64,000 bases of DNA from Myxococcota bacterium (GTDB lineage Bacteria; Myxococcota_A; UBA796; UBA2385), in NCBI GenBank assembly GCA_023150805.1, contig JAKLKF010000002.1, forward strand, positions 60,371-124,370, read 5' to 3'. The number at the start of each line of letters is the position of its first letter. The stretch's first letter is position 1. The notes beneath the pieces are model-generated. The model did not search any database, had not been told where the DNA came from, and saw only the letters and a program-made list of their open reading frames with translations. Shown piece after piece: positions 46,117 to 56,450 of the stretch. The position numbers and the translations under genes are program-made.

Positions 46117-47043
46117 ATGCGCATCGTGGTCACCGGCGGCGCCGGCTTCATCGGGTCGGTCCTGACCCCCCGCCTGCTGGCCCAGGGCCACCGGGTGCAC
46201 GTCGTCGACAACCTGATGTACGGCGCCCAGCCCATCCTGCCCTTCTTCTTCCAGCCGGGCTTCAGCTTCGCCGAGGTCGACGTGCGCGATCGCGCCGCGC
46301 TGGCCCGGGAGCTGGCGGGCGCCGACGTCGTCATCCACCTCGCGGCGCTCACCGGCTACCCCCTGTGCAAGAAGCTCCCGCGCGAGGCGGTCGAGGTGAA
46401 CCTGGGCGGCGCCACCAACGTGATCGAGCTGGCCCCCGCCGACGCGCGGCTGGTCTACGCCTCGACCGGCAGCAACTACGGCGAGGTCATCGGCGTGTGC
46501 ACCGAGGACACGCCGCTCAACCCGCTCTCGCTCTACGGCGAGACCAAGACCCAGGCCGAGCAGCTCTTCGTCGCCCGCGACAACACGGTCTCGCTGCGCT
46601 TCGCCACCGCCTTCGGCATCGGCCCGCGCCTGCGCCTGGACCTGATGATCAACGACTTCACCTACCAGGCGCTGCACAACCGCTTCCTCGTCATCTACGA
46701 GAAGCACTTCCGCCGCACCTTCCTGCACGTCCAGGACATCGCCCGGGCCATCGTGCACGTCGTCGAGCACCCCGACCGCCTGCAGCACAAGGTCTACAAC
46801 GTCGGCCACGACACGTTGAACTACACCAAGGCCGAGATCGTCGAGCTGCTGCGCCGGCGGCTGGACTTCCTGGTGCACTTCGCCGAGATCGGCACCGACG
46901 AGGACAAGCGCGACTACGAGGTGAGCTACGCCCGCATCCGGGCGACGGGCTTCGAGCCCGAGGTGGACATCGATCGCGGCCTGGACGAGGTGATCCGGGC
47001 GTTGCGGCTGATGCGCATCCGGAACCCCTACAGCAACGTCTGA
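46117..47043 (+). CDS. NAD-dependent nucleotide-sugar epimerase/dehydratase
   Basis: This 308-residue SDR begins MRIVVTGGAGFIGSVL and has HLAALTGYPLCKKLP, STGSNYGEV, and the catalytic YGETKTQAEQ. The C-terminal part has FLHVQDIARAIVHVVEH and NVGHDTLNYTKAEIVELL. It is similar to NAD-dependent 4-epimerases acting on GDP- or CDP-sugars. GGAGG 7 nt before ATG 46117. It lies between the ColD-like and Fcl-like genes, so all three probably make one sugar nucleotide. Confidence 0.85.
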   Translation: MRIVVTGGAGFIGSVLTPRLLAQGHRVHVVDNLMYGAQPILPFFFQPGFSFAEVDVRDRAALARELAGADVVIHLAALTGYPLCKKLPREAVEVNLGGATNVIELAPADARLVYASTGSNYGEVIGVCTEDTPLNPLSLYGETKTQAEQLFVARDNTVSLRFATAFGIGPRLRLDLMINDFTYQALHNRFLVIYEKHFRRTFLHVQDIARAIVHVVEHPDRLQHKVYNVGHDTLNYTKAEIVELLRRRLDFLVHFAEIGTDEDKRDYEVSYARIRATGFEPEVDIDRGLDEVIRALRLMRIRNPYSNV

Positions 47044-47053
47044 GACGCCCGAG

Positions 47054-48028
47054 GTGGACGTGGCCGTGGAGCTCGCGCGCGTGGCGGACTGGCCCTCGCT
47101 CACCGTGCTGGTGACGGGCGGGCGGGGCTTCCTGGGGCGACACCTGGTCCGCCGGCTCCAGGCCCTGGGCGCGCGCGTCGTGCCCGTGGGGTCGGCCGAG
47201 GCGGACCTGCGCGACCGTGCCGCGACCGCCGCCCTGTTCCAGGCGGTGCGGCCCTCCCTGGTGCTGCACGCGGCGGTCCAGGGCGGCGGCATCGGCTGGA
47301 TGCGCGCCCACCCCGTCGAGAGCGGCCTGGACAACGCGCTCATCAACCTGCACGCGCTGGACGCGGCGCACCTCGCGGGCGCCCGCGCCTTCGTCGGGAT
47401 CTCCTCGGCCTGCGCCTACCCCCGGGTGCCGGCGACGATCCCCTTCCCCGAGGCCGAGGTCTGGGACGGCCGCCCCGAGCCGACCAACGACACCTACGCC
47501 CAGAGCAAGCGGCTGATGATGTCGCTGGGGGACGCCTACGCCGCGCAGCACGGGCTCTCCTGCGCCTTCCCGATGCTGGCCAACCTCTACGGCCCCGGCG
47601 ACCACCTCTCCCCCGAGCGGGCCCACGTCGTCGCCGCCCTGATCCAGCGCTGCCTGGCCGGCCCCGACGAGCTGGTCGTGTGGGGCTCGGGCCGGGCGAC
47701 GCGGGAGCACCTGTATGTGCAGGACGCGGCCGACGGCGTGCTGGTCTGCGCGGCGGCGTCGCTGGGCGGGCAGGAGGTCGGCCCCATCAACGTCGGCACC
47801 GGGATCGAGGTGACGGTGGCGGAGCTGGCGCTGCAGGTCGCGGCGGCCTGCGACTACCGGGGGCCGGTGCGCTTCGACGCCAGCAAGCCGGACGGCCAGC
47901 CGCGCAAGTGCCTGGACGTGACGCGCATGACGCGGGAGCTGGGCTGGGTCGCGCCGACCTCGCTGGCCGAGGGGCTGGACCGCACGGTGGCCTGGTACCG
48001 GCGGGCCCTCGCGGGTGAGGAGGCCTGA
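47054..48028 (+). CDS. GDP-L-fucose/colitose synthase-like epimerase-reductase
   Basis: This 324-residue SDR carries VLVTGGRGFLGRHLV, then HAAVQGGGIGWMRAHP and SSACAYPRVPATIPFPE. YAQSK is the catalytic pair, and NLYGPGDHLSPERAHVVAALI follows. This GMER-type order is that of GDP-L-fucose synthase (Fcl) and its relative ColC. With the ColD-like gene upstream, a 3,6-dideoxyhexose such as colitose is a reasonable guess, but gmd and manC are not in the window. The start is GTG 47054 or 47060. Confidence 0.85.
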   Translation: MDVAVELARVADWPSLTVLVTGGRGFLGRHLVRRLQALGARVVPVGSAEADLRDRAATAALFQAVRPSLVLHAAVQGGGIGWMRAHPVESGLDNALINLHALDAAHLAGARAFVGISSACAYPRVPATIPFPEAEVWDGRPEPTNDTYAQSKRLMMSLGDAYAAQHGLSCAFPMLANLYGPGDHLSPERAHVVAALIQRCLAGPDELVVWGSGRATREHLYVQDAADGVLVCAAASLGGQEVGPINVGTGIEVTVAELALQVAAACDYRGPVRFDASKPDGQPRKCLDVTRMTRELGWVAPTSLAEGLDRTVAWYRRALAGEEA

Positions 48029-48030
48029 GC

Positions 48031-50565
48031 ATGCGCGCCTCCGCCCTGCTGGTGCTGTGCCTGCCTGCCTGCCTCGAGCGGACGACGGGGGAGGACAAGG
48101 CGCTGGACCCGCGCTTCCTGGAGCAGACGGTCGAGCAGGGGCCGGCCGCCGGGGCGATCAGCGGGCCGGTCGTCAAGCTGCGCGGGGTGGTCGAGAGCCC
48201 CGAGGATCACGCCATCGACGTCGACATCTCGCTGCTGGACGCCGCGGCGCCCGGCGGGCGGGCCCAGGTCGGCAAGGTGTCGATCGACGCGCCCGGCGCC
48301 TTCGAGATCGAGATCCCGGCGGGCAAGGCCGGGGTGACGGTGGCGCTCTTCCAGGACCTGGCCGCTGACGGCCCCACCGCCGAGGATCCCTACGCCAGCT
48401 TCGTCTTCGCCGCGGTCTCCGCCGACCAGGAGGGCCTGCGCATCCCGCTCCAGGTGGGCGCCTTCCAGCGCGCGGCCACCCACCAGGACGCCGCCCCGGG
48501 CGCGCCGGGGGGCGCCTCGACGACGTCGGTGACCGTGGCGCCGCTGGAGGGCCGCGGGCCGGTCGGGGTCCAGCCCTTCTCCTCGGACCCGGGCGTGGTG
48601 GTCACCGTCCGAGGGGCCGTGCACAGCGTCCTCGCCGCGCCGGTCGACCTGGTCGTGTCGCTGGGCGAGGACGAGGCGCCCGCCGGGCGCATGCTGCTGG
48701 CCGAGCCGGGGGCCTTCGAGCTGCAGATCCCCCGCGGGGCGGGACCGCTGCGCCTGCAGGCCCTGCAGGACCTGGGCGGGGACGGCGCGGGGGCGGAGGA
48801 CCCCACCCTCACCCGCACGCTGACGGTGGGCGAGGTGGACATCGACGGCGTCGAGCTGGTGATCCCGGTGTCCGAGGCGCTCGTCCCCACCGGCACCGCG
48901 CCCGCGGGCGAGCCCGCGCAGGCCCCGCCGGGCGCCGCCGATCCCTCCGCGTCCGGCGCGGACGGGGCGGCGGTCGGCTCGCCGCCGGTGGTCGAGCACC
49001 GCGAGATGCCGCCGGGCGGCAGCCTGGACCCCGCCGCCGGCCTGGCGGGCCCCTTCGACGCCTACGACGGACCGACCGTCGTGGTCAGCGGCACGGTGCT
49101 GGCCAACGACGCCTTGCCCGTCGACCTCGACCTGCGGGTGGCCGACGAGACCGCCGAGTCGGGGGTGCGCGACCTGGGCAAGGTGCTGCTGACCACGCCC
49201 GGCCCCTTCTCGATCCGGGTGCCCGTCGGCCTGGGCGACCTCCGCGTCGAGGCCTTCCAGGATCCCGAGCGGGACGGGCCGGACGCCGACGACCCCTGGG
49301 GCGTCGCCCTGGTGGAGGTCGGCCCGTCCGACGTCGCCGACGTCCGCCTGATGCTGGTGGCCGGGGCACGGGGGACCCCTGGGGAGCACCAGGCCGTGGC
49401 CCACGTCGAGGCCGGCGAGGGGGCGGCGCTCCGGGTGGACCTCAGCTCCGTCGGCCGCCCTGTCGATCCCTCGGGGGTCGGGCCCTTCGCCAACCACCGG
49501 GGTGGGATGGTGAAGCTGCGCGGCATGGTGACCTCCGCGACCCCCGGGCCCGTGGACCTCGACCTGTGGGTGCAGGACCCCGCGGCGCCGGGGGGCCTGC
49601 GCAACCAGGGCAAGGTGGTGCTGGTCGAGCCGGGCGCCTTCACCATCCGCGTGCCGCGCGGCGCCGGACGCCTGGCCGTCGAGGCCTACCAGGACGTCGA
49701 GGCCGACGGCCCGACCGAGGTCGACCTGTTCGCCCGGGTCGAGGTGGACATCGGCGCGGCGGACGTCGAGGGCCTGGCGCTGGCGCTGGCGGCGGGGGGC
49801 AGCCGCGGCGGCGCCGTGGGCGCGGCTCCCGCGCCGGCCCGTGACCGGATGCCCTTCCTCGACGCGCAGGGGCCGCGCGTGAAGCTCGCCGGCGTCGTCC
49901 GGGGAGACCTGCGGCAGCCTGTCCTCATCGACGTCCGCGTGCCCGACGCCGCCGCGCCGGGGGGCGTGCGCCAGGAGGGCCAGCTCCACCTGGAGGGCCC
50001 GGGCGTCTTCGAGTTCGAGGTGCCCCGGGACCAGGGCGCCCTGGAGCTGGAGGCCTTCCAGGACCAGGACGCCAACGGCCCCGACGACGACGATCCCTAC
50101 GGCAGGATGTCGGTCACGGTGGGCGACAAGGACGTCCAGGCGGCCATCGACCTGGTCGCCGGGGGCCGGGCCCTGGCCGCGGCGGCCGGCGCCCCCGGCG
50201 GAGCGGCCGGCCCGGGTGCGGCCGGTCCGGGCGAGGCCGACGCCTTCCCCGCCTGGCAGGGCGAGCGGATCACCATCTCGGGCACCGTCGAGTGGGCGGG
50301 CGAGCACCGGGTGGACGTCGACCTGTTCAAGACCGACGCCGCCGCGCCCGGCGGTCGCAGCATCGCCGGCAAGCTCAAGCTCAAGGGCGGCGCCTTCTCC
50401 TTCACCGCGCCCAAGGACTTCGGGCCGCTGGAGCTGGAGGCCTTCGTCGACGTCAACGGCGACGGGCCCTCGGCCGGGGACCCGGTCGGCCGCTACGCGG
50501 GCAACCCGCTGCAGGTGGGGGGGGAGGACATCACGGGCGTGACCATCGCGGTCACGGGCGGCTGA
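48031..50565 (+). CDS. Large lipoprotein of six tandem ~100-130-residue modules
   Basis: This 844-residue lipoprotein has lipobox LPAC at about residues 11-14. The rest is six homologous modules, each starting with a V-x-G-x-V strand (VKLRGVVES; VTVRGAVHS; VVSGTVLAN; VKLRGMVTS; VKLAGVVRG; ITISGTVEW). Each then has a VDxDL strand, an AAPGG turn, GxFxxxxP, and an acidic loop like EAFQDxxxDGPxxxDP. The loop could bind Ca2+; the fold may be carboxypeptidase-regulatory-like. Ala/Gly/Pro linkers separate modules. Family not recognised. Confidence 0.8.
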   Translation: MRASALLVLCLPACLERTTGEDKALDPRFLEQTVEQGPAAGAISGPVVKLRGVVESPEDHAIDVDISLLDAAAPGGRAQVGKVSIDAPGAFEIEIPAGKAGVTVALFQDLAADGPTAEDPYASFVFAAVSADQEGLRIPLQVGAFQRAATHQDAAPGAPGGASTTSVTVAPLEGRGPVGVQPFSSDPGVVVTVRGAVHSVLAAPVDLVVSLGEDEAPAGRMLLAEPGAFELQIPRGAGPLRLQALQDLGGDGAGAEDPTLTRTLTVGEVDIDGVELVIPVSEALVPTGTAPAGEPAQAPPGAADPSASGADGAAVGSPPVVEHREMPPGGSLDPAAGLAGPFDAYDGPTVVVSGTVLANDALPVDLDLRVADETAESGVRDLGKVLLTTPGPFSIRVPVGLGDLRVEAFQDPERDGPDADDPWGVALVEVGPSDVADVRLMLVAGARGTPGEHQAVAHVEAGEGAALRVDLSSVGRPVDPSGVGPFANHRGGMVKLRGMVTSATPGPVDLDLWVQDPAAPGGLRNQGKVVLVEPGAFTIRVPRGAGRLAVEAYQDVEADGPTEVDLFARVEVDIGAADVEGLALALAAGGSRGGAVGAAPAPARDRMPFLDAQGPRVKLAGVVRGDLRQPVLIDVRVPDAAAPGGVRQEGQLHLEGPGVFEFEVPRDQGALELEAFQDQDANGPDDDDPYGRMSVTVGDKDVQAAIDLVAGGRALAAAAGAPGGAAGPGAAGPGEADAFPAWQGERITISGTVEWAGEHRVDVDLFKTDAAAPGGRSIAGKLKLKGGAFSFTAPKDFGPLELEAFVDVNGDGPSAGDPVGRYAGNPLQVGGEDITGVTIAVTGG

Positions 50566-50671
50566 GCGGCCGAGGCGGGCCCGCGAGCGCCCGCGGTGGT
50601 AGGGTGGTCGTCGCGTCGCTGACCGCGCCCGCGCTGCCCGCCCGCCACGGGGTGAGCATGGAGGAATCCCG

Positions 50672-52507
<1,836 letters not shown>

Positions 52508-52581
52508 CGGAGCGCGCGCCCGGTTGAATTCACGAGAGTTTGCCTTCCGCGACCTGTAGTCTCGCAGGCGATGGAGGGTCC

Positions 52582-53949
52582 ATGCTTCGTCGACTCGCCC
52601 CCGGGGCGCTCTTCTCTCTCTCGCTCGTCGTCGCGCCGTTCTCCGCATGCGGGGACAAGGACCCCGGCGGGGGCGACGGCACCGTGACCGACGGGGGCAG
52701 CGCCGACGGCGGCGGCGTCGACGGGGGGACCACCGGTGGGACCACGGATGGCGGCACCGGCGACGGCGGCACCGGCGACGGCGGCACCGATGAGCCCGAT
52801 CCGGTGCTGGGCACCATCTCCGGCCGCGTCCGCGTGCAGCTCTACGACGCCACGACGGGCGACCAGGTGAGCTGGAAGGAGTACGGCACGACCTTCCCCT
52901 TCGGCGGGATCTTCGTCGGCGCCTACCAGCAGGAGGGCCGCGACGCGCCGCTGCGGTACCGCGGCGACACGGCCATCACCGGCCCCTCTGCCGACGAGGC
53001 AGGGGATGCCTACAGCCTTCCTGTCTCCCTGGAGGAGGACGGCACGGTGCGGGTCTACGCCGCCCTGGACTGGAACGGCGACCGGGTGGTGGGGACCGAC
53101 GAGCCGCGCGGCGTCTGGTCGGCCGAGCTGGAGATCACCGAGGGCGCCTTGCACGAGGACATCGACCTGACCATCGTCGCACCGGTCTACGTCACGGGCG
53201 GCGGTGGTTGCGACACCATGTCGATCGCCGGGGACGTCGTCCTCACCAGCACCTGGGTCGACGGCGAGGTGGCCGCGATGACCACGTGGACGGACGGCTC
53301 GGGCCCGCTCTACGTCACCACCGCCACCCCCACCCCCGACGGTGGAGGCGCCTCGGCGCCGTACACGCTGACCTCCTGCGCCAGCCTGGGCGAGGTCAAC
53401 CTGGTGGGGGCCTGGGACAAGAACGGCAACGGCCTCTTCGAGCCGACCGATCTCTGGGGCACCTACATCGCCAAGCCCGACGTGGACGGAAACCCCGTCT
53501 CGATCGGCACGGGCTCGCTGTCCGGCTACGACATCCAGATCCCATTCGGCGAGGGCCAGGGCCTGAGCATCGTGCCCTTCGTCACCGCCGCGGGCACCCT
53601 GGGCTACTCCTCGGGCAGCCTGCAGGACCTGCCCGAGGGCGCGGTGCTGCACGCGATGGCGCTCAAGTTCCGCCCCGAAGGCGAGATCTCCGTCGACGAG
53701 ATCGAGGCCTACGACCACCAGGTGTGGCAGCCCGAGGACTACGCGGGCCTGGATTCGGTCGAGTGGGAGCTGCTGGTCCCGGCCAACTCGGTCACCTTCC
53801 TGTGGTTCTACGCCGACATCGACGCCGATGGCGTGCTGAACGAGCACGCCGAGCCGGTCGGTTCGCAGGGCACGGACGAGGACGGGCGGTTCCCGACCGG
53901 GACCACCAGCACCGACGGCTACAACGTGACCCTGCTCATCGTGAAGTGA
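52582..53949 (+). CDS. DGG-stalk lipoprotein, first of a paralogous pair
   Basis: This 455-residue lipoprotein has signal and lipobox FSAC at about residue 25, and then a stalk of TDGG/GDGG repeats to about residue 72. The body has an ISGRVRVQLYDATTG start, a central Cys pair (CDTMSI...SCASLGEVNLVGAWDKNGNGLFEPTD) and an EF-like acidic loop DIDADGVLNEHAEP near the end. It is clearly homologous to the next gene over the full length. ATG 52582 has GGAGG upstream. Function unknown; surface exposure is inferred. Confidence 0.8.
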   Translation: MLRRLAPGALFSLSLVVAPFSACGDKDPGGGDGTVTDGGSADGGGVDGGTTGGTTDGGTGDGGTGDGGTDEPDPVLGTISGRVRVQLYDATTGDQVSWKEYGTTFPFGGIFVGAYQQEGRDAPLRYRGDTAITGPSADEAGDAYSLPVSLEEDGTVRVYAALDWNGDRVVGTDEPRGVWSAELEITEGALHEDIDLTIVAPVYVTGGGGCDTMSIAGDVVLTSTWVDGEVAAMTTWTDGSGPLYVTTATPTPDGGGASAPYTLTSCASLGEVNLVGAWDKNGNGLFEPTDLWGTYIAKPDVDGNPVSIGTGSLSGYDIQIPFGEGQGLSIVPFVTAAGTLGYSSGSLQDLPEGAVLHAMALKFRPEGEISVDEIEAYDHQVWQPEDYAGLDSVEWELLVPANSVTFLWFYADIDADGVLNEHAEPVGSQGTDEDGRFPTGTTSTDGYNVTLLIVK

Positions 53950-53986
53950 CCTCCCCACCCTCCGCCCCTGCGCACCTGGAGCTGTC

Positions 53987-55423
53987 ATGCGTCGGCCCCT
54001 GATCCCTGCGGTGCTCCTGGCCCTGGCGCTCGTCGCCTGCATCCCCGATCCCACCGGGGGGGACAGCGGGATCCTCTCGGACGGGGGCACGGCCGATGGC
54101 GGCACCACCGACGGCGGCACCACCGACGGCGGGGCGACCGACGGCGGCACCACCGACGGCGGGGCGACCGACGGCGGGGCGACCGACGGCGGCACCTCCG
54201 AGCCCGCGTGGATCCAGGGACAGGTCAGCGGCGAGGTGCGCGTCCAACTCTACACGCTGCGCGAGTCCGACGGCGAGCGGGAGGCCGTCGCGTGGGAGGA
54301 CACGGAGTTCGGCGAGACCTTCCCCTTCGGCGCCATCATGGTCGCGGCGACCCAGGACGACGGCGCGGGCCGGCTCGCCTACCGGGGCCAGGACACCATC
54401 GCCGCGCCCACCGTGGCCGGCGATCCCTACAGCGTGAACGTGTCGCTGCCCGAGGACGGCGGCGTCCAGCTCTACGCCACGCTGGACTACCACGGCGACG
54501 GGATCCTCTCGACGACCGAGCCCATCGGCACCTTCCCCGGCCAGGTGATGGTCACCGACGGGTCGGCCGAGGGGGACAAGGACATCGTCATCCTCGTCAA
54601 CTACGACGAGGCGCTGGCCTGGTGGCAGGGGGGCGGCGGGCCTGGCGGCGGCACCGGGACCTGCGACGACCCGGTCACCCTGTCGGGCACGGCCTCGATC
54701 ACGACGAGCTGGGCGGGGGGCGACGTGGCTGTCCTGCTCTACGACGCGACGGGCGCCGGCCCCTACACCTGGGACCGCGACGAGCCGGTCTCCACGGGCG
54801 GGGGCGCCGAGGCGCCCTTCAGCCTCGGCGTCTGCGGCCCCCTGGGCGAGATGAACCTGCTGGGCGCCTGGGACAGCAACGGCAACGGCCTGATCGACCT
54901 GGCCGACATGTGGGGCGCGGTCATCTCCAAGCCCGAGGTCAGCGCCAACCCGCTGGACATCCAGTCGACCGACCTGGCCGGCCTCGAGGTCCAGATCCCC
55001 CTGGGCGACGGCCGCTCGGACCTGGGCGTGGTGCCCTTCGTGAGCCTGAGCGGCCGCGTGACCTACATGAACGGTCAGGTCTTCGACAAGCTGCCGACGG
55101 ACAGCACCGTGCACGTGGTCGCCATGCTCTACCGTCCCGACGGCGAGCTGCAGGTGACCGAGCTGGCCCTGCTGTCCTACGACACCGACACCTGGGAGCC
55201 CGCCGACTACGCTGGACAGACCGAGCTGCCCTTCCACCTGTGGGTGCCCGGCAACACGCTGGTCTACCTGTGGGGCTTCGTCGACGAGGGGCCCAAGCCC
55301 GATGGCACCGTGAACGCGCCCTTCGAGCTGGTCGGCTCGGGCGGCGGAGACCTGACCGGCCGCCTGCCCACCGGCACCTCCAGCACCTCCGACCTCCGGG
55401 TCGACCTGGGCTACGGGGGCTGA
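53987..55423 (+). CDS. DGG-stalk lipoprotein, second of a paralogous pair
   Basis: This 478-residue lipoprotein has lipobox LVAC at residues 15-18, and then a stalk of TDGG and ATDGG repeats (about 31-70). The body parallels the upstream gene: VSGEVRVQLYTLRE, FPFGAIMVAATQ, a Cys pair around CDDPVTLSG and GVCGPLGEMNLLGAWDSNGNG, and a closing RLPTGTSSTSD. It arose by tandem duplication with extensive divergence. The 38-nt gap suggests one transcript. Function unknown. Confidence 0.8.
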   Translation: MRRPLIPAVLLALALVACIPDPTGGDSGILSDGGTADGGTTDGGTTDGGATDGGTTDGGATDGGATDGGTSEPAWIQGQVSGEVRVQLYTLRESDGEREAVAWEDTEFGETFPFGAIMVAATQDDGAGRLAYRGQDTIAAPTVAGDPYSVNVSLPEDGGVQLYATLDYHGDGILSTTEPIGTFPGQVMVTDGSAEGDKDIVILVNYDEALAWWQGGGGPGGGTGTCDDPVTLSGTASITTSWAGGDVAVLLYDATGAGPYTWDRDEPVSTGGGAEAPFSLGVCGPLGEMNLLGAWDSNGNGLIDLADMWGAVISKPEVSANPLDIQSTDLAGLEVQIPLGDGRSDLGVVPFVSLSGRVTYMNGQVFDKLPTDSTVHVVAMLYRPDGELQVTELALLSYDTDTWEPADYAGQTELPFHLWVPGNTLVYLWGFVDEGPKPDGTVNAPFELVGSGGGDLTGRLPTGTSSTSDLRVDLGYGG

Positions 55424-55529
55424 AGGGCCGGCGGTCCCGGTCGTCCGCGGGGATGCCCCTGCGACCTGTGGTGTCATGGGGTCCCCATGGCCGCCGTGCT
55501 ACGGTGGCGGCCGTTCCCCGGAGTCTCCC

Positions 55530-56450
55530 ATGATCCTCGCCGTCGCCCTCGCGCTCCTCCCCGCCGCCCACGCCGGCGCCGTCGTCTCCGAGTTCAAGGC
55601 CGAGAGCCGGCAGGGCGCCAACACCTACAACGCCCAGGCCGCCATCGACGGCAAGCTCGACACCGTCTGGCAGTTGCCGGGCGAGAGCAAGAACGTCGGC
55701 GAGTACATCATCCTCGACGTGCCCAAGACCACGCTGGACAAGGTGGCGATGGTCATCGGCTGGGGTGACTCCGAGGAGCGCTTCCACGACTACGCGCGGG
55801 TCAAGTCCATCAAGATCGAGGCCTCGGCCTACGACGAGAACAACGACCTGCAGCCGGTCGGCACGACCACCGCGACCTTCCCTGACGCCATGGGCTGGCA
55901 GGTGGTGGATGTCGAGGACATCGTCATCGGGACCGACCTGTTCGGCGGCAAGGTCAAGATCACGATCACCGAGGTCTACCCGGGCAAGGACTACCCGAAC
56001 CTGGCGATCTCCGAGGTCCTGCTGCACATGGCCGAGCTGCACAGCCCGATGCCGAAGATCATCGAGGTCAGCAGCGAGGACAGCGCCCACCTGGGCGCCG
56101 ACATGGGCGACGACGACGACAAGACCTTCTGGGTCGGCGACGCGGCCAACGCCAGCGTCACCTTCCAGGCCGAGGGCTTCAGCCTGTCCTCGGTCGCGCT
56201 CAAGCCGGTCAGCAAGGAGTACGACCGCCCCAAGCGCGTCCGGGTGACCGCGAACTCCCGCAGCGTCGAGGTCGACCTGGCCGACAAGCTCGAGCTGCAG
56301 TGGGTGCAGATCCCGGCCATCGTCGGCTTCACCGGCAGCGCCTGGGGCGAGGTCCAGCTCGAGGTGCTGGAGACCTACGCGGGCAGCAAGTACCCGGGCA
56401 AGCTCGGCGTGAAGGAGCTGGACGTCAAGGCGACCTCCTTCGAGGGCTGA
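55530..56450 (+). CDS. Secreted protein with two discoidin-like (F5/8 type C) modules
   Basis: This 306-residue protein has a short signal peptide (MILAVALALLPAAHAGA). Module 1 (about 20-185) has the galactose-binding-like pattern AAIDGKLDTVWQLPG, YIILDVPKT and a closing ISEVLLHM. Module 2 (about 195-306) repeats it in weaker form (DDDKTFWVGDAANASVTFQAEGF; LGVKELDVKA). It probably binds a glycan or surface ligand. TACGGT (55500-55505) is a possible -10. It converges on the M3 peptidase with no gap. Confidence 0.75.
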   Translation: MILAVALALLPAAHAGAVVSEFKAESRQGANTYNAQAAIDGKLDTVWQLPGESKNVGEYIILDVPKTTLDKVAMVIGWGDSEERFHDYARVKSIKIEASAYDENNDLQPVGTTTATFPDAMGWQVVDVEDIVIGTDLFGGKVKITITEVYPGKDYPNLAISEVLLHMAELHSPMPKIIEVSSEDSAHLGADMGDDDDKTFWVGDAANASVTFQAEGFSLSSVALKPVSKEYDRPKRVRVTANSRSVEVDLADKLELQWVQIPAIVGFTGSAWGEVQLEVLETYAGSKYPGKLGVKELDVKATSFEG

